Shown one piece after another: positions 14,101 to 24,870 of a DNA stretch of 64,000 nt. The stretch's first letter is position 1. Every line of letters begins with the position of its first letter. The position numbers and the translations under genes are program-made. This stretch comes from Epiperipatus broadwayi (taxonomy: Eukaryota > Onychophora > Udeonychophora > Euonychophora > Peripatidae): contig JAQFVV010000001.1 of NCBI GenBank assembly GCA_028023455.1, positions 20,209,611 to 20,273,610 on the forward strand, given 5' to 3'. Under the pieces are notes generated by a model. The model searched no databases. It was not told the origin of the DNA and saw nothing but the letters and a program-made list of their open reading frames with translations.

Positions 14101-15237
14101 TTGGTGAATCATTTTATGCAAAGCGAAAGTTTTTTTATTTCTTAATTTTTATTTATGAAAAGGTTTTTTTAATACTACTGTAGACAATAGCACTTTCTAG
14201 TAAGTTTTTTTTTTTTTTTGTTTTAGAAACTGATATATTGTAGTGAATTTGTTATCAGAAAGCTTTTTTTGTTATATCTAATAATGTTCTGGTCTCAAAA
14301 ATAATTGACGTGAATGGTGATGGCAACTGTAAATATCTTCGCAGTGAAGATATTACTTTGTTCACTTTTACATCCACTATTTTCTTACATACATTAACAT
14401 TTGTGAGGGAGCAATTGTTAAAAAGATGAAATCCTTTCTCTTTAATTATTTGTTTTAAATGTATTTTGGAATTAATAAAATGTCCCTTGATTCTGGAATA
14501 TTTACTTAAAAACACACACACATATTTAGTAGAAAGAGTTTTAGTTAAATATTAAAATATATTTAATTGCTCATTTTATATAAGTTTAGCTAGTCCAAAA
14601 GTGGGATATTTTATAATTATTGTTCGTGCTTAGTGGTTGGTGCATAAAATTTTGAGCTGAATTAATTCATGTGACAGAGCAAAGCCTCATTCCCACTTTC
14701 AAATGTATGATTAAATTTTGCTTGCCCAGTCGGTAGGGATTATTATATAAAAGCATCCTTACTTACCATTACAATTTTTGCTGCCCAAATCCAAAGGGCA
14801 TTATTAAGCAGATCTCATTCCCCTTTCCATATTGTTACAATAGATATACTAATGATATAGTTTATGAAGAATTACATGGATTATAATTTCAGTCTGACAA
14901 AATTTAATTAAGGATGTTATTTTGATTACAAAGAGAACCTGAGTGGCATAAGTATGGTTCAAGCTTATTCTAAGTTGAAGTTAATAATATTTAAAAGTTT
15001 GACAAAGCTAATGAAGAGATTTCCTTGAAACATCTCCTGTGACATGAGTCTTATACTGTCATAGTTTACAATTCAGAAATTGACTATTATATATATTATA
15101 AAATGCAATATATCTTATTTTCACAATAAGTTAATAGTGATTCATACATTAAATCATTATGCAAAAAATATGTAAAAGATTGTTAGAACTATTGAATAAT
15201 TTTTGTCTTCCAAAGATATTAAATGCTAACTAATTGT
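11137..15237. other. AT-rich non-coding stretch, no gene seen
   Basis: About 4.1 kb with no recognised gene or long repeat. The 88-codon minus frame at 14255-14521 has no motif that I recognise. Confidence 0.5.
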
Positions 15238-15465
<228 letters not shown>

Positions 15466-15984
15466 CTCATTAATAATGTTATTTTTATCCACACCTGTGT
15501 TTGTAAGTGTTTCATGATAGTAACCATATATGTATATATACAATCTTTACATGTAAGCATAGTCACTTTGTAAAACAAGTATTTAAAATTTTGTCATATG
15601 AAAAAATATTAAACAAAAAATAAAAATAATTAAATATTCATAAACTTCATGCCTGATAGCAGAAGTCATTTTCTTTTTTGTCTTGCACCTCAGTAATGTT
15701 ATGATAACAGAAAATGTCAATGTTTGCACTGATAATACTGTGTTGCAGAAATGAATTTGATAATTTAAAATTTCATTTAAAATGGTCCAAAAGCACAATG
15801 TCAATAATAATGATAACAATTCTATCTCACCTAAAAAAATTCATGAAGTAACTTCTATGATAAAATTTTATATGTACTGTAAGGATGATTTACAACCCAT
15901 CAAACCACTAATCCACATTATCTTCAAACTTGTCACGTAATTATCAAATAGCTTACCTATTATTAAATATATATATATTGACCT
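15466..15984. other. AT-rich spacer, no gene seen
   Basis: No gene or repeat was recognised. The stretch ends in a (TA)n tract at 15967-15978 that abuts the HHR array. Confidence 0.5.
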
Positions 15985-16058
15985 TTACCAAGACCTCCAA
16001 ACAAGTGTATTTGTTTACATAAATGTCAGAGTCAATATTCACTGTCTCTTTCATTTTG

Positions 16059-16117
16059 CTCCACCCTCAGATCAGCTGATTTCAAGCTGATTTGCTCTCA
16101 TCAGTGAGGGATAGGAG
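16059..16117 (-). ncRNA. Type I hammerhead ribozyme, full core intact
   Basis: On the minus strand the pieces are: CTCC, TAT, CCCTCA (5' arm of stem I); CTGATGA (core box 1); GAGC-AAATCA-GCTT (stem II and loop 2); GAAA (core box 2, its last A starting stem III); TCAGCTGATC (stem III AUC/GAU with loop AGCU, ending in the AUC cleavage triplet); TGAGGG, T, GGAG (3' arm of stem I). Stem I has six perfect pairs next to the core and four more (CTCC/GGAG) beyond an internal loop TAT/T. That loop is where type I HHRs dock with loop 2. Cleavage is predicted between plus-strand positions 16070 and 16069. Family knowledge: such a motif self-cleaves RNA with Mg2+. Activity here is inferred, not shown. 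Confidence 0.88.
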
Positions 16118-16641
16118 TTAGAAACTAGACCTAAATATTAACTCCAAGCATTTATGCAAAACGTTTCTATCAGTTTGCAAGCATGAATTTTTTAGATACC
16201 TAAATGTCTTCAAACTCAGCCTATCAATCTAGATAGCTATATGGGTCTGATATCAGTTCAGTTTCTCCACATAGTCAAAGCTTTTGCAATCTATATCATT
16301 GCAAGAAAACTTTAAAGGTACATTTATGAAAAACAAAAACAAGTTTTATATACGTAAAAACCTGCCATCACTTGTATTAATGATCAATAGTTGGAGCTTT
16401 ACCAAGACCTCCAAACAAGTGTATTTGTTTACATAAATGTCAGAGTCAGTTTTCTTGCAATGATATAGATTGCAGAAGCTTTGACTATGTGGAGAAACTG
16501 AACTGATATCAGACCCATATAGCTATCTAGTTTGATAGGCTGAGTTTGAAGACATTTAGGTGTCTAAAAAATTCAGGCTTGCAAACTGAGAGAAATGTTT
16601 TGCATAAATGCTTGGAGTTAATATTTAGGTCTAGTTTCTAA

Positions 16642-16699
16642 CTCCTATCCCTCACTGATGTGAGCAAATCAGCTTGAAACAGCTGATCTGAGGGTGGAG
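16642..16699 (+). ncRNA. Hammerhead motif, mutated core (A9 to U)
   Basis: Same layout as the copy at 16059-16117, with stem I and most of stem II kept. CTGATGT replaces CTGATGA and one T is missing just after GAAA, which shortens stem III. Loss of the core A9 should abolish or strongly reduce cleavage. Confidence 0.8.
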
Positions 16700-17039
16700 C
16701 AAAATGAAAGAGACAGTGAATATTGACACTGACGTTTATGTAAACAAATATGCTTGTTTGGAGGTCTTGGTAAACCTCCATCAATTGATCATTAATACAA
16801 GCGATAGCAGGTTTTTACGTATATAAAACTTGTTTTTGTTTTTCATAAATGTACCTTTAAAGTTTTTTTGCAATGATATAGATTGCAGAAGCTTTGACTA
16901 TGTGGATCAGATCCATATAGCTATCTAGTTTGATAGGCTGAGTTTGAAGACACTTAGGTGTCTAAAAAATTCATGTTTGCAAACTGATAGAAACGTTTTG
17001 CATAAATGCTTGGAGTTAATATTTAGGTCTAGTTTCTAA

Positions 17040-17098
17040 CTCCTATCCCTCACTGATAAGAGCAAATCAGCTTGAAATCAGCTGATCTTAGGGTGGAG
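17040..17098 (+). ncRNA. Hammerhead motif, mutated core (G8 to A)
   Basis: CTGATAA replaces CTGATGA, hitting the G8 position that takes part in catalysis. The 3' arm of stem I is TTAGGG instead of TGAGGG, which opens one pair. Stem II, GAAA and the AUC site are intact. Probably inactive. Confidence 0.8.
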
Positions 17099-17443
17099 CA
17101 AAATGAAAGAGACAGTGACTGATGTTTATGTAAACAAATACGCTTGTTTGGAGGTCTTAGTAAAGCTCCATCTATTGATCATTAATACAAGCAATAGCAG
17201 GTTTTTACGTATATAAAACTTGTTTTGTTTTTCATAAATATACCTTTAAAGTTTTCTTGCAATAATATAGATTGCAGAAGCTTTGACTATGTGGAGAAAC
17301 TGAACTGATATCAGACCCATATAGCTATCTAGTTTGATAGGCTGTGTTTGAAGACATTTAGGTGTCTAAAAAATTCATGCTTGCAAACTGATAGAAACAT
17401 TTTGCATAAATGCTTGGAGTTAATATTTAGGTCTAGTTTCTAA

Positions 17444-17502
17444 CTCCTATCCCTCACTGATGAGAGCAAATCAGCTTGAAATCAGCTGAGCTGAGGGTGG
17501 AG
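17444..17502 (+). ncRNA. Hammerhead motif, mutated cleavage triplet
   Basis: CTGATGA, stem II and GAAA are all intact and stem I is perfect, but the cleavage triplet AUC has become AGC, which removes the required U16.1 and its pair with A15.1. Probably inactive in cis. Confidence 0.8.
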
Positions 17503-17647
17503 CAAAATGAAAGAGACAGTGAATATTGACTCTGACGTTTATGTAAACAAATACCCTTGTTTGGAGGTCTTGGTAAAGCTCCATCTATTGATCATTAATA
17601 CAAGCGATAGCAGATTTTTACGTATATAAAACTTGTTTTTGTTTTTC

Positions 17648-20600
17648 ATATATATATATACTTAATATAGCTAAACAACTAATATTTACTTAGACAAAAA
17701 TAAAGTTAAAATAATACTAACCTAAATGTCAAACTTGTTGCTAAGCGACCAAATTTGAAAATGAAGAGCCAATTCTGTAAAATTTTATCTTAATAATCAT
17801 GACAACTAAAAGGATAGTACAAAAAAATTAAGATCTCAACAACTATTTTCTTTAAAAAAAAAATGAATATTAATGTTCCATATTAGAATAGCATTTCTAT
17901 CAAACTAGAAAAGATTTGACCCCATGTGTTAAAACAAATAAAAATATAGAATCATTTAAATGCTGAAAATAAACCTAAGGAGCTGAACAGATTATAAAAA
18001 AAATATTTTTTTTTTGGAAAGTGAAAGAAGATATTATTATAAGAAAGAATAACTATTTAAATTTTCAATAACACCTTCTTTATTTTCTTATGTTATTTTC
18101 TACACACAGAAACTGCTTATGAATAATTGTATAGATTAAAAGAAGTGTATTACAATGTGCTCTGAGTAGAGGAAACATATTGTAGGGCCATCAATACCAA
18201 TTTTCATGCCAACTAAAATATTATTAAATGTGTAGAATGTCTATCTGGATAAATAGTGGTCAAAATCATTGATCTTCAAAGGATGTATTGTACTTTATTA
18301 CAATGAAATAATTTGATAATGCTGATGATCCATTAATTTGGAATGAACATATATATTTACTAAACCAATGGATAAGTGCACTGCACCAGGAGAGCTCCCA
18401 CCAGGATTAAAAAAATATTGACACACTGAACAATTCTTACTAACCTTAAGAAATTATTATTTTTTATTTATTTGTATATTTTGTGTTTTTATTCTTTGTC
18501 ATTTTAAAATGTTTATTTTATTAATTTTCATTTTCAAATTTGGTAACTTATTTTTCCAAAAATGGGAGCATCCATTTTAATTATATAGAGGAAATGTATT
18601 AAGCTGAATAAATATCAATGATCTTAAATAAAATTAAATCTATATTTCCCATCCAGAAGTTTGACAAAACTCATCTAAATGGGATGAGGTAAGTAAGATT
18701 TTGACTATTTCTAACATTAATCATATATGATAGTGACCAAACAGTGGAGACCAAAAAAGGAGTTACTGTTGTTATTAATTAATCTCCTAGATCTAGTTAT
18801 ATATTTCATTTTCTGTGAAAATGATTAATTATCTAGAATGAATGACTTTCCTTATTAATTTTTTTTTAATTATAAATATTTACAGAAGGGGGTCTCACAT
18901 TCAAAAATGGGTGATGATAATAATAATTATAAATCAAAGATAAAATGACTATAAATATATTAATCAGTAAGCTAGAGCCATGATCTTTTGAATTTGTTTA
19001 TTGTTATTTATAGTATATATATATTAATTTGAATTATTTATTTTTTTTAGAAAAGATTGCCAAGGTATGAAGTTTTAGCACAGAATTTGGAATGGAGATA
19101 TTAAAAATTAATCTTTTGAAATGATAGAAAGTCATCCTTGTCTTTCATTATTATATTTATTTATATTGTTATATTACATTTCATTGTTTGTTAAATGTTA
19201 CTGAGTTATTAATTTGATCTCTACATAATCATTATCCTCCTACATTCATAAACAGACTAGTCATTAATAGTCACACAATATTTTTTTAATATATATGTGT
19301 TGATATTAGAAATATTTTAGGAATATATTTTCCTTGGTTATTGCTTATATAGAGGCATAATAGTAAATTAGATTATCAAATCCATCCTTGAAGAGAGCCA
19401 ATTGTGAATTCTCTCTGAGTTCGAATATCATGGTGTAATGGAGATGGAAAGAGGGATAAGACGTGGATGAACTAGTCTAAATTGCATCTAAATTTACCTA
19501 GTAATTATTGAGTTAGCATACTAAAGATAGATGTAATTATGAAATCAGAATTTCATTGAACCATCTCCAGCATCCTACCCAAAGTCCCTAGGTCCGATTA
19601 TAGTAAGATGTTCTCCCTCTTTCTTGTGAAAACCGACATCACATTACAGTACTTAAATAAAAAGAATTGACTTAATTTGAAGGAGAAAAAGTTGCATGCT
19701 GAAAATCACATGTAAGAATAAATCTTGAATTTGTGAAATAGTAAAGAAAAAATAATAAACTTGTGCTAAGATTACAGAAATCCTAAAACTGATTAAATTA
19801 TATATACATGTCTAATAGATTGGAAAAAGCATTAAACTAAACTTGTAGGTGGATTATAAACAAAAATGTTTTAATAGATAATATATATGAAGATTTTAGA
19901 AAAATATTCAAGCCAGTTACTACAAGTAAGATGTGGCCAGATAAATTCAGAAACCAATATAAATTGAAAATAAAGTTGTTAGTGGCTTACTTTAGGATTG
20001 TTAGAATTTCTAATCATCATTTAAAAAGATAATAATTTTTAATGCTGCTATTCAAAATATGCATTAAATGTATAAATGTAACATCAATGTATACATACTG
20101 TAACTTTTTACACTTCATCATCATCAACTTCGATCACAGAAAAATAATAATGGTTATTATTATTCTTTTAAGAGGGAGGTTAAGCAGTCTAGTGAACATA
20201 TTAACATATGTACAAGATTTTAAATATAAACACACATATGTAACAGAAAATTTTTCAATTTGTTAATCCACTCGATTTTTTTATAACTATATGATTTTAT
20301 TCATCTATAATATTTAAGCATATACCCATATATACATATATAGTTTTAAAATGTTAAGTATAGTACTGTAGATAAACGCATGTAGGTTAAATTGTAATTT
20401 CAAGATGCTATATTATCTGTGATTTTTGATATCCATGTAAAAACGTGTAAAGAAGTAAGATGAAAACAGTAATCATATAATATGCACATTCACAATTATT
20501 ATTGAAATATTATCACATTATCCTTTATCGTTTTTCAGCCTATACTTATACTCCTATATTATTTTCTTAAAAACAATAAAGTAATTAGGAAATAGATCAT

Positions 20601-23600
20601 TTTGAGAGAGTAATAAGACTTGATCATAATTGATGGTAGTTGATCATCACTTGCCACTTTCTTATAATTTATTTTAATAAGATAAATTATAAAATAGTGA
20701 AGACCTCTACATAAAATTATACATTTTGATGCTATTAATTAATCTGAGTATGACATGTTAATTATTCAGGCCAGGTGTAGCATAATGATTAATATATTCT
20801 ATATACTTTATATAAGTATATCAACGGTTAATGCTAATCTTAATTAATATGAACAACAAAATCTAAAATTAATATAAAACTGCCACAATGAAATACTTCA
20901 AATACAATACATTTGAAAATAATTAACAATTTAAAATATGACCATAGCAACCCATTATAATAAATCCCTTTTAATGTTTTACTAATATAAGTTATTTCTT
21001 TAATTAGTATTCTAAAAATTAATTGCACGTGTAAACTTTGTTTAATAGTTTACAAAAATTATTTTAAATGTTGGAAAGAAAATATTTCCACGGTAAATAT
21101 TTTTTTTTTAAATATATAAGCTGATCAATAAAAGTTTAATATAAAAGGAAAGTGAAAAATCATACATCTGGCAAATTCATAAACTTTGTTATAATAAACA
21201 TTTATTAATAATACTTTTTCATTTTAATTAAGATAAGAAAACGAAGGAGTTATTGTACACTCAAAATAATATAAAAACTCTCTAATAAAAAAAATACAAA
21301 ATTAATATATATATACACACCCACATAAAAAATCTGTAAAAACTGTATCGGTAATTAATTAATACTGTTTGATTTTTGATTTTTAAAAAAATTTGCAAGA
21401 AGTCTAAATATAACATGGTAAAATAAATAGCAAACAATGATAAACAACGACTGATGACGCTAAAGATTAACATTTCGTTCTATCTATTTACATCAACATG
21501 ACTTTAGAATAGAACTTGATATACAGGGATATTTAATAAAGCAAAATGCTAATTAATGAATTTATCATCTTTCGCAACAAGTTAGTATTTAATTGCACAA
21601 TTATTTTACACTTTCATAAGATATAAATTATTTTTCATTTACACATTTTGAGTTTAATCGTAGCTACTTATGTTGTATATATATTATCATCAAAATTATC
21701 AGTTAAGTTTGAATTGAGATTTTTTTTTTTTTTTCAATTAAATGTTATCATGGTACTACAAATTAAGATGAACCGCTCTGTAAAAAAATTTGTCACACAA
21801 TGTACACTTTTAAATAAATTTCGACTTATAAAATTTATAGTCATTAGGTATATATATATATTTTTATAAAAATCAATTATTATAAAAGAATGTTACAGCA
21901 ATATTTATTATTACTCCTAAAATAAAAAGAGATGTCTATATTTAAAAAATAAATTAATGAAAAAACATTTTTTTTTTAAATTATATTTTTAACATATAAA
22001 CAAGACGTGGTATTACATGACATGATGAGTATTAATAATGTTAATTTATTAGATCTCAAATTCACTATTGCATGTAAGTTCATGATTTACTTATGAATTT
22101 TGAGAATGTTTTGAATAATAGTAGAAATAAAAAAAAATATTATAGATAGGATGAATGCTTTAATTGTCACAACTCTCTTGCTAATAGATTGTGGAGCAAA
22201 AAAAAAAATATCAAATTTCTTAAAGAAGAGAATATTATGTTGCTGGATAAAGTTTGATAATCTTGATTAAAATAAATCAACAAATAAATTGTGTTAAGTT
22301 TGAAAAATCTAATGATAGTAATATTGAAAAGCATCCTTCGACAGCTGTCCAGACAAAGATATTTGCAAGTACAAAACTCCATAAGAAAAATCATTCATTA
22401 ACACTTATGATCAATTATGGAGAAATATATTATCATGAAGCACCATCCAGACTAAATGTAGTTTAGAAATTTAGTAATAAATTTATTTGATTTTATCAAT
22501 AAAGGATGCTGAAATTAATGATAAATTTAGAATGACTTCTTTTGATGTTGTTTAACTCTGTAAGCTCAGTAATAGAATTTTGTCTATAAATATTATTTGA
22601 AACAGCACCAAAGATAATAAAAGAGTTTAATATATTATAAATATTTTATACTGAATAGATAATTTGTTTGTTATATTTAATGGGATATCTTTGTAATGGT
22701 TATAAGACTTTCCATGTTGTATAGTTTAGCTGTTATCCCCATTGAAAAAAATTTTTATCCAACATGCTTGAGATATTAATAAGGACATCATATATTTTCA
22801 ATATGTTGTTAATGTTTTTATGTGTATTTCTCATAAGTTAATTAAAGTAATATTTAACAATTTAAATAAAATTCCCAAAATTAAATGAGTGGAGACAGAT
22901 GAAGATATTAATAAACTTATTAATATTTAGAGTTAAAGTTAATAAGACAATGCAATGCTATTGATTATTATAGTGTCAAACTGGTCAGTATTAGACATTA
23001 TGTACATTTATTATAAGACATTTCATTTCACTATAAAATGGAAGGATTAAATGTCTTTTTAGCTAGAAGTTTAAAATTCTGCAAATTTGAATCTAATAGA
23101 AAAAATAACATTGGTAATTATAAAGAAGAATTTAATCATAGTTGAGTATTTTAAAATCATGCCTGGTAAGTAATTACAAAAAATTATGTGTAAATATAAA
23201 AAAAAAAAAAATATCTACTATGAAACCATTGGTTGATATGCCCTATATACCTAATTTAAATTAATTTATATTATGAATAAAGTATTCAATATAGGTTTTC
23301 AATGTTCATTATCTTTAATTAAACTGATTAACAATTTTATGGATAAGCTTGAAAGTAATGATGAAGCAGAGATAGTTTATGCCTGAGGTTGTCAAATTAA
23401 TAATCCTATATATTATAAGAGAAATGAGTAAATTTAAAGTCAAGAATTGTCCAGCACGTTCATCTATCGAATAGGACTAAAAACAATAGTGCATATAATT
23501 CTGGATTTTTTTTATTATAACAAAAAACCCATCATTTGTTTAAAGCTGATGATGCCAAAATCAATATTCTGGAGAAAAATAATTATAAAATTAAAAATAT

Positions 23601-23616
23601 TGTACATAAAAATTAA
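17648..23616. other. AT-rich non-coding stretch, no gene seen
   Basis: About 6 kb. Minor (TA)n tracts only. A less AT-biased block near 19380-19660 contains no open frame. Short frames such as 20042-20266 and 22254-22466 show no recognisable domain. A faint tRNA-like box A (gtgtagcataatgattaa, about 20775) lacks a convincing box B. Confidence 0.5.
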
Positions 23617-23688
23617 TTTTAAAGGTACTCATTTTATAGCTAAAGACGCCGTTCTATGGAATGGTTTTCGTGCTAAAACACATAAAAA
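23617..23688 (+). repeat. Left terminal inverted repeat of the fold-back element
   Basis: Pairs with 24799-24870. The best conserved core is TTATAGCTAAAGAyGCCGTT. Confidence 0.65.
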
Positions 23689-24318
23689 GGCTCTTTCCGC
23701 GGCCGACACGATCAAACCTGCATTTTCTATAATACAACTTTTTTGTTGTGCTACAGAATGCAGGTCGCTACATTGCATTGCAGTACAGCATGTATGTCGC
23801 TAAGCAGCAATTACATTTTCCGAATTCGCACAGTTTATAAAATAATTACGGCTTGATGAGAGAGTTTGTATTTGAATTGTATTGAAATGTTGTTTTCATT
23901 GGATTTTTTTTATTTTAAACTATTGAAATGTTCAGATTTTTTAAAACAATAATTCTAAGACTTTTTACAATGTACTGTATTGAACTTTTATTTGGGTAAA
24001 TGTTAAATATCTATGTTTTTATTGAGTTGCAATTAGGTAACGTGTCAAGTAACGTACTGTTAGTAACATTCCACGAGACAAAGAAGATTCTACCATCTGT
24101 AAATTTTTGAAGTAAAAAATATCCAGTAAGAAAAGTCTAAATATACAGGGTTTTTTTTGTAAATTTAATAAAAAGAAAATATTATAAACATGTTTAATAA
24201 GTAAAGAAGACATTTGTATGTGTTTGTTGTTGTTTAAAAAAGTTTGAGTTTCTTTCTTCTGTCCAGGTACGCTTACAATTTTGAATTTTTTTATTTTAGC
24301 ATTACAAACCAACAGAAC

Positions 24319-24436
24319 ACTAACCCTAAAACTAACCCTAAACCTAACCCTAAAACTAACCCTAAACTAACCCTAAAACTAACCCTAAACCTAACCCTAA
24401 ACTAACCCTAAAACTAACCCTAAATCTAACCGTAAC
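24319..24436. repeat. Interstitial telomere-like array (CTAACCCTAAAn)10
   Basis: Ten consecutive units of 11 or 12 bases, CTAACCCTAAA followed by A, C, T or nothing, the last one degenerate (CTAACCGTAAC). Each unit joins a TTAGGG-type and a longer TTTAGGG-like repeat on the G-rich (minus) strand. It lies inside ordinary sequence on both sides, so it is not a chromosome end. G-runs spaced like this can form G-quadruplexes. Confidence 0.93.
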
Positions 24437-24480
24437 AACTTTTACTTTTATTACGATTATTATTTTTTAGTTAAAAAACA

Positions 24481-24625
24481 ACAAAAAAAGTCGTAACACA
24501 AGTAAAAAAATATACGATAGAAAATTGATTAAAAAAAAAAAGCCGTAACACAAGTAAAAAAATATCCGATAGAAAATTGATAAAAAAAAGCCGAAACACA
24601 ATTTAAAAAGTATACGATATAAAAA
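24481..24625. repeat. Tandem repeat of about 55 bp, three decayed copies
   Basis: The segment running from the cgtaacacaagtaaaaaaat motif through atacgatagaaaattga recurs near 24491, 24543 and 24593, the third copy more diverged. It lies inside the fold-back element directly after the telomere-like array. Confidence 0.75.
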
Positions 24626-24798
24626 ACACGAATCAAATTGTAATTTGTTGATTTTATTTTACATTTATTATTATCATTTAAGTTGTATACGTTAATAAAA
24701 AATAATATTTAAAAAAGACAATTTTCTTTTGTTGTTATTTTTGCATTACAAAAAAGCACAGAAAAATTATTAAAATCAACGGCCTGTGAATGTTCATA

Positions 24799-24870
24799 TT
24801 TTATAGTTTTAGTGTGAAAACGGTGCCATCCAACGGCATCTTTAGCTATAATACAAGCACCATTTTAAAA
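24799..24870 (-). repeat. Right terminal inverted repeat of the fold-back element
   Basis: Reverse-complement partner of 23617-23688. Confidence 0.65.

Larger units (their letters stand above)
15985..17647. mobile_element. Hammerhead-ribozyme array 2 (about 400-bp units, inverted then tandem)
   Basis: A minus-strand section (15985-16449, about 1.1 unit: ccaagacctccaaac recurs at 15988 and 16402) is followed by three plus-strand units. HHR positions on the plus strand start at 16642, 17040 and 17444, giving periods of 398 and 404 bp. Each unit contains a conserved left part (ATATAGCTATCTAGTTTGATAG, then an AGACA...TGTCT hairpin), the HHR, and a right part (TGTAAACAAATA, GGTCTTGG, ACGTATATAAAAC). 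Simple (TA)n lies on both flanks, so a target duplication cannot be judged. No protein is encoded. The layout recalls HHR satellites of newt, schistosome and cave cricket, or Penelope-type terminal repeats. Confidence 0.82.
23617..24870. mobile_element. Fold-back (terminal inverted repeat) element with internal telomere-like array
   Basis: The ends are inverted copies of about 72 bp. Left arm 23617-23688 reads TTTTAAAGGTACTC, then TTATAGCTAAAGACGCCGTT and GTGCTAAAAC; right arm 24799-24870, read in reverse complement, gives TTTTAAAATGGTGCTTG, then TTATAGCTAAAGATGCCGTT and ACACTAAAAC. By eye about three quarters of positions match. The inside is richer in CpG than its surroundings, carries the telomere-like array and a short AT-rich tandem repeat, and has no transposase. 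The superfamily is not recognised and no clear target duplication was seen, so this is a MITE or fold-back candidate. Confidence 0.6.

Noticed and set aside
15985-17647. CRISPR-like array
   Set aside because: The units are 400 bp with no short repeat/spacer pattern, and the window is eukaryotic.
20770-20835. tRNA-like sequence
   Set aside because: Only a box A-like stretch is present; no box B and no cloverleaf.
24319-24436. Chromosome end (true telomere)
   Set aside because: Unrelated sequence continues for tens of kilobases on both sides and the unit is an 11-12-mer, so it is interstitial.
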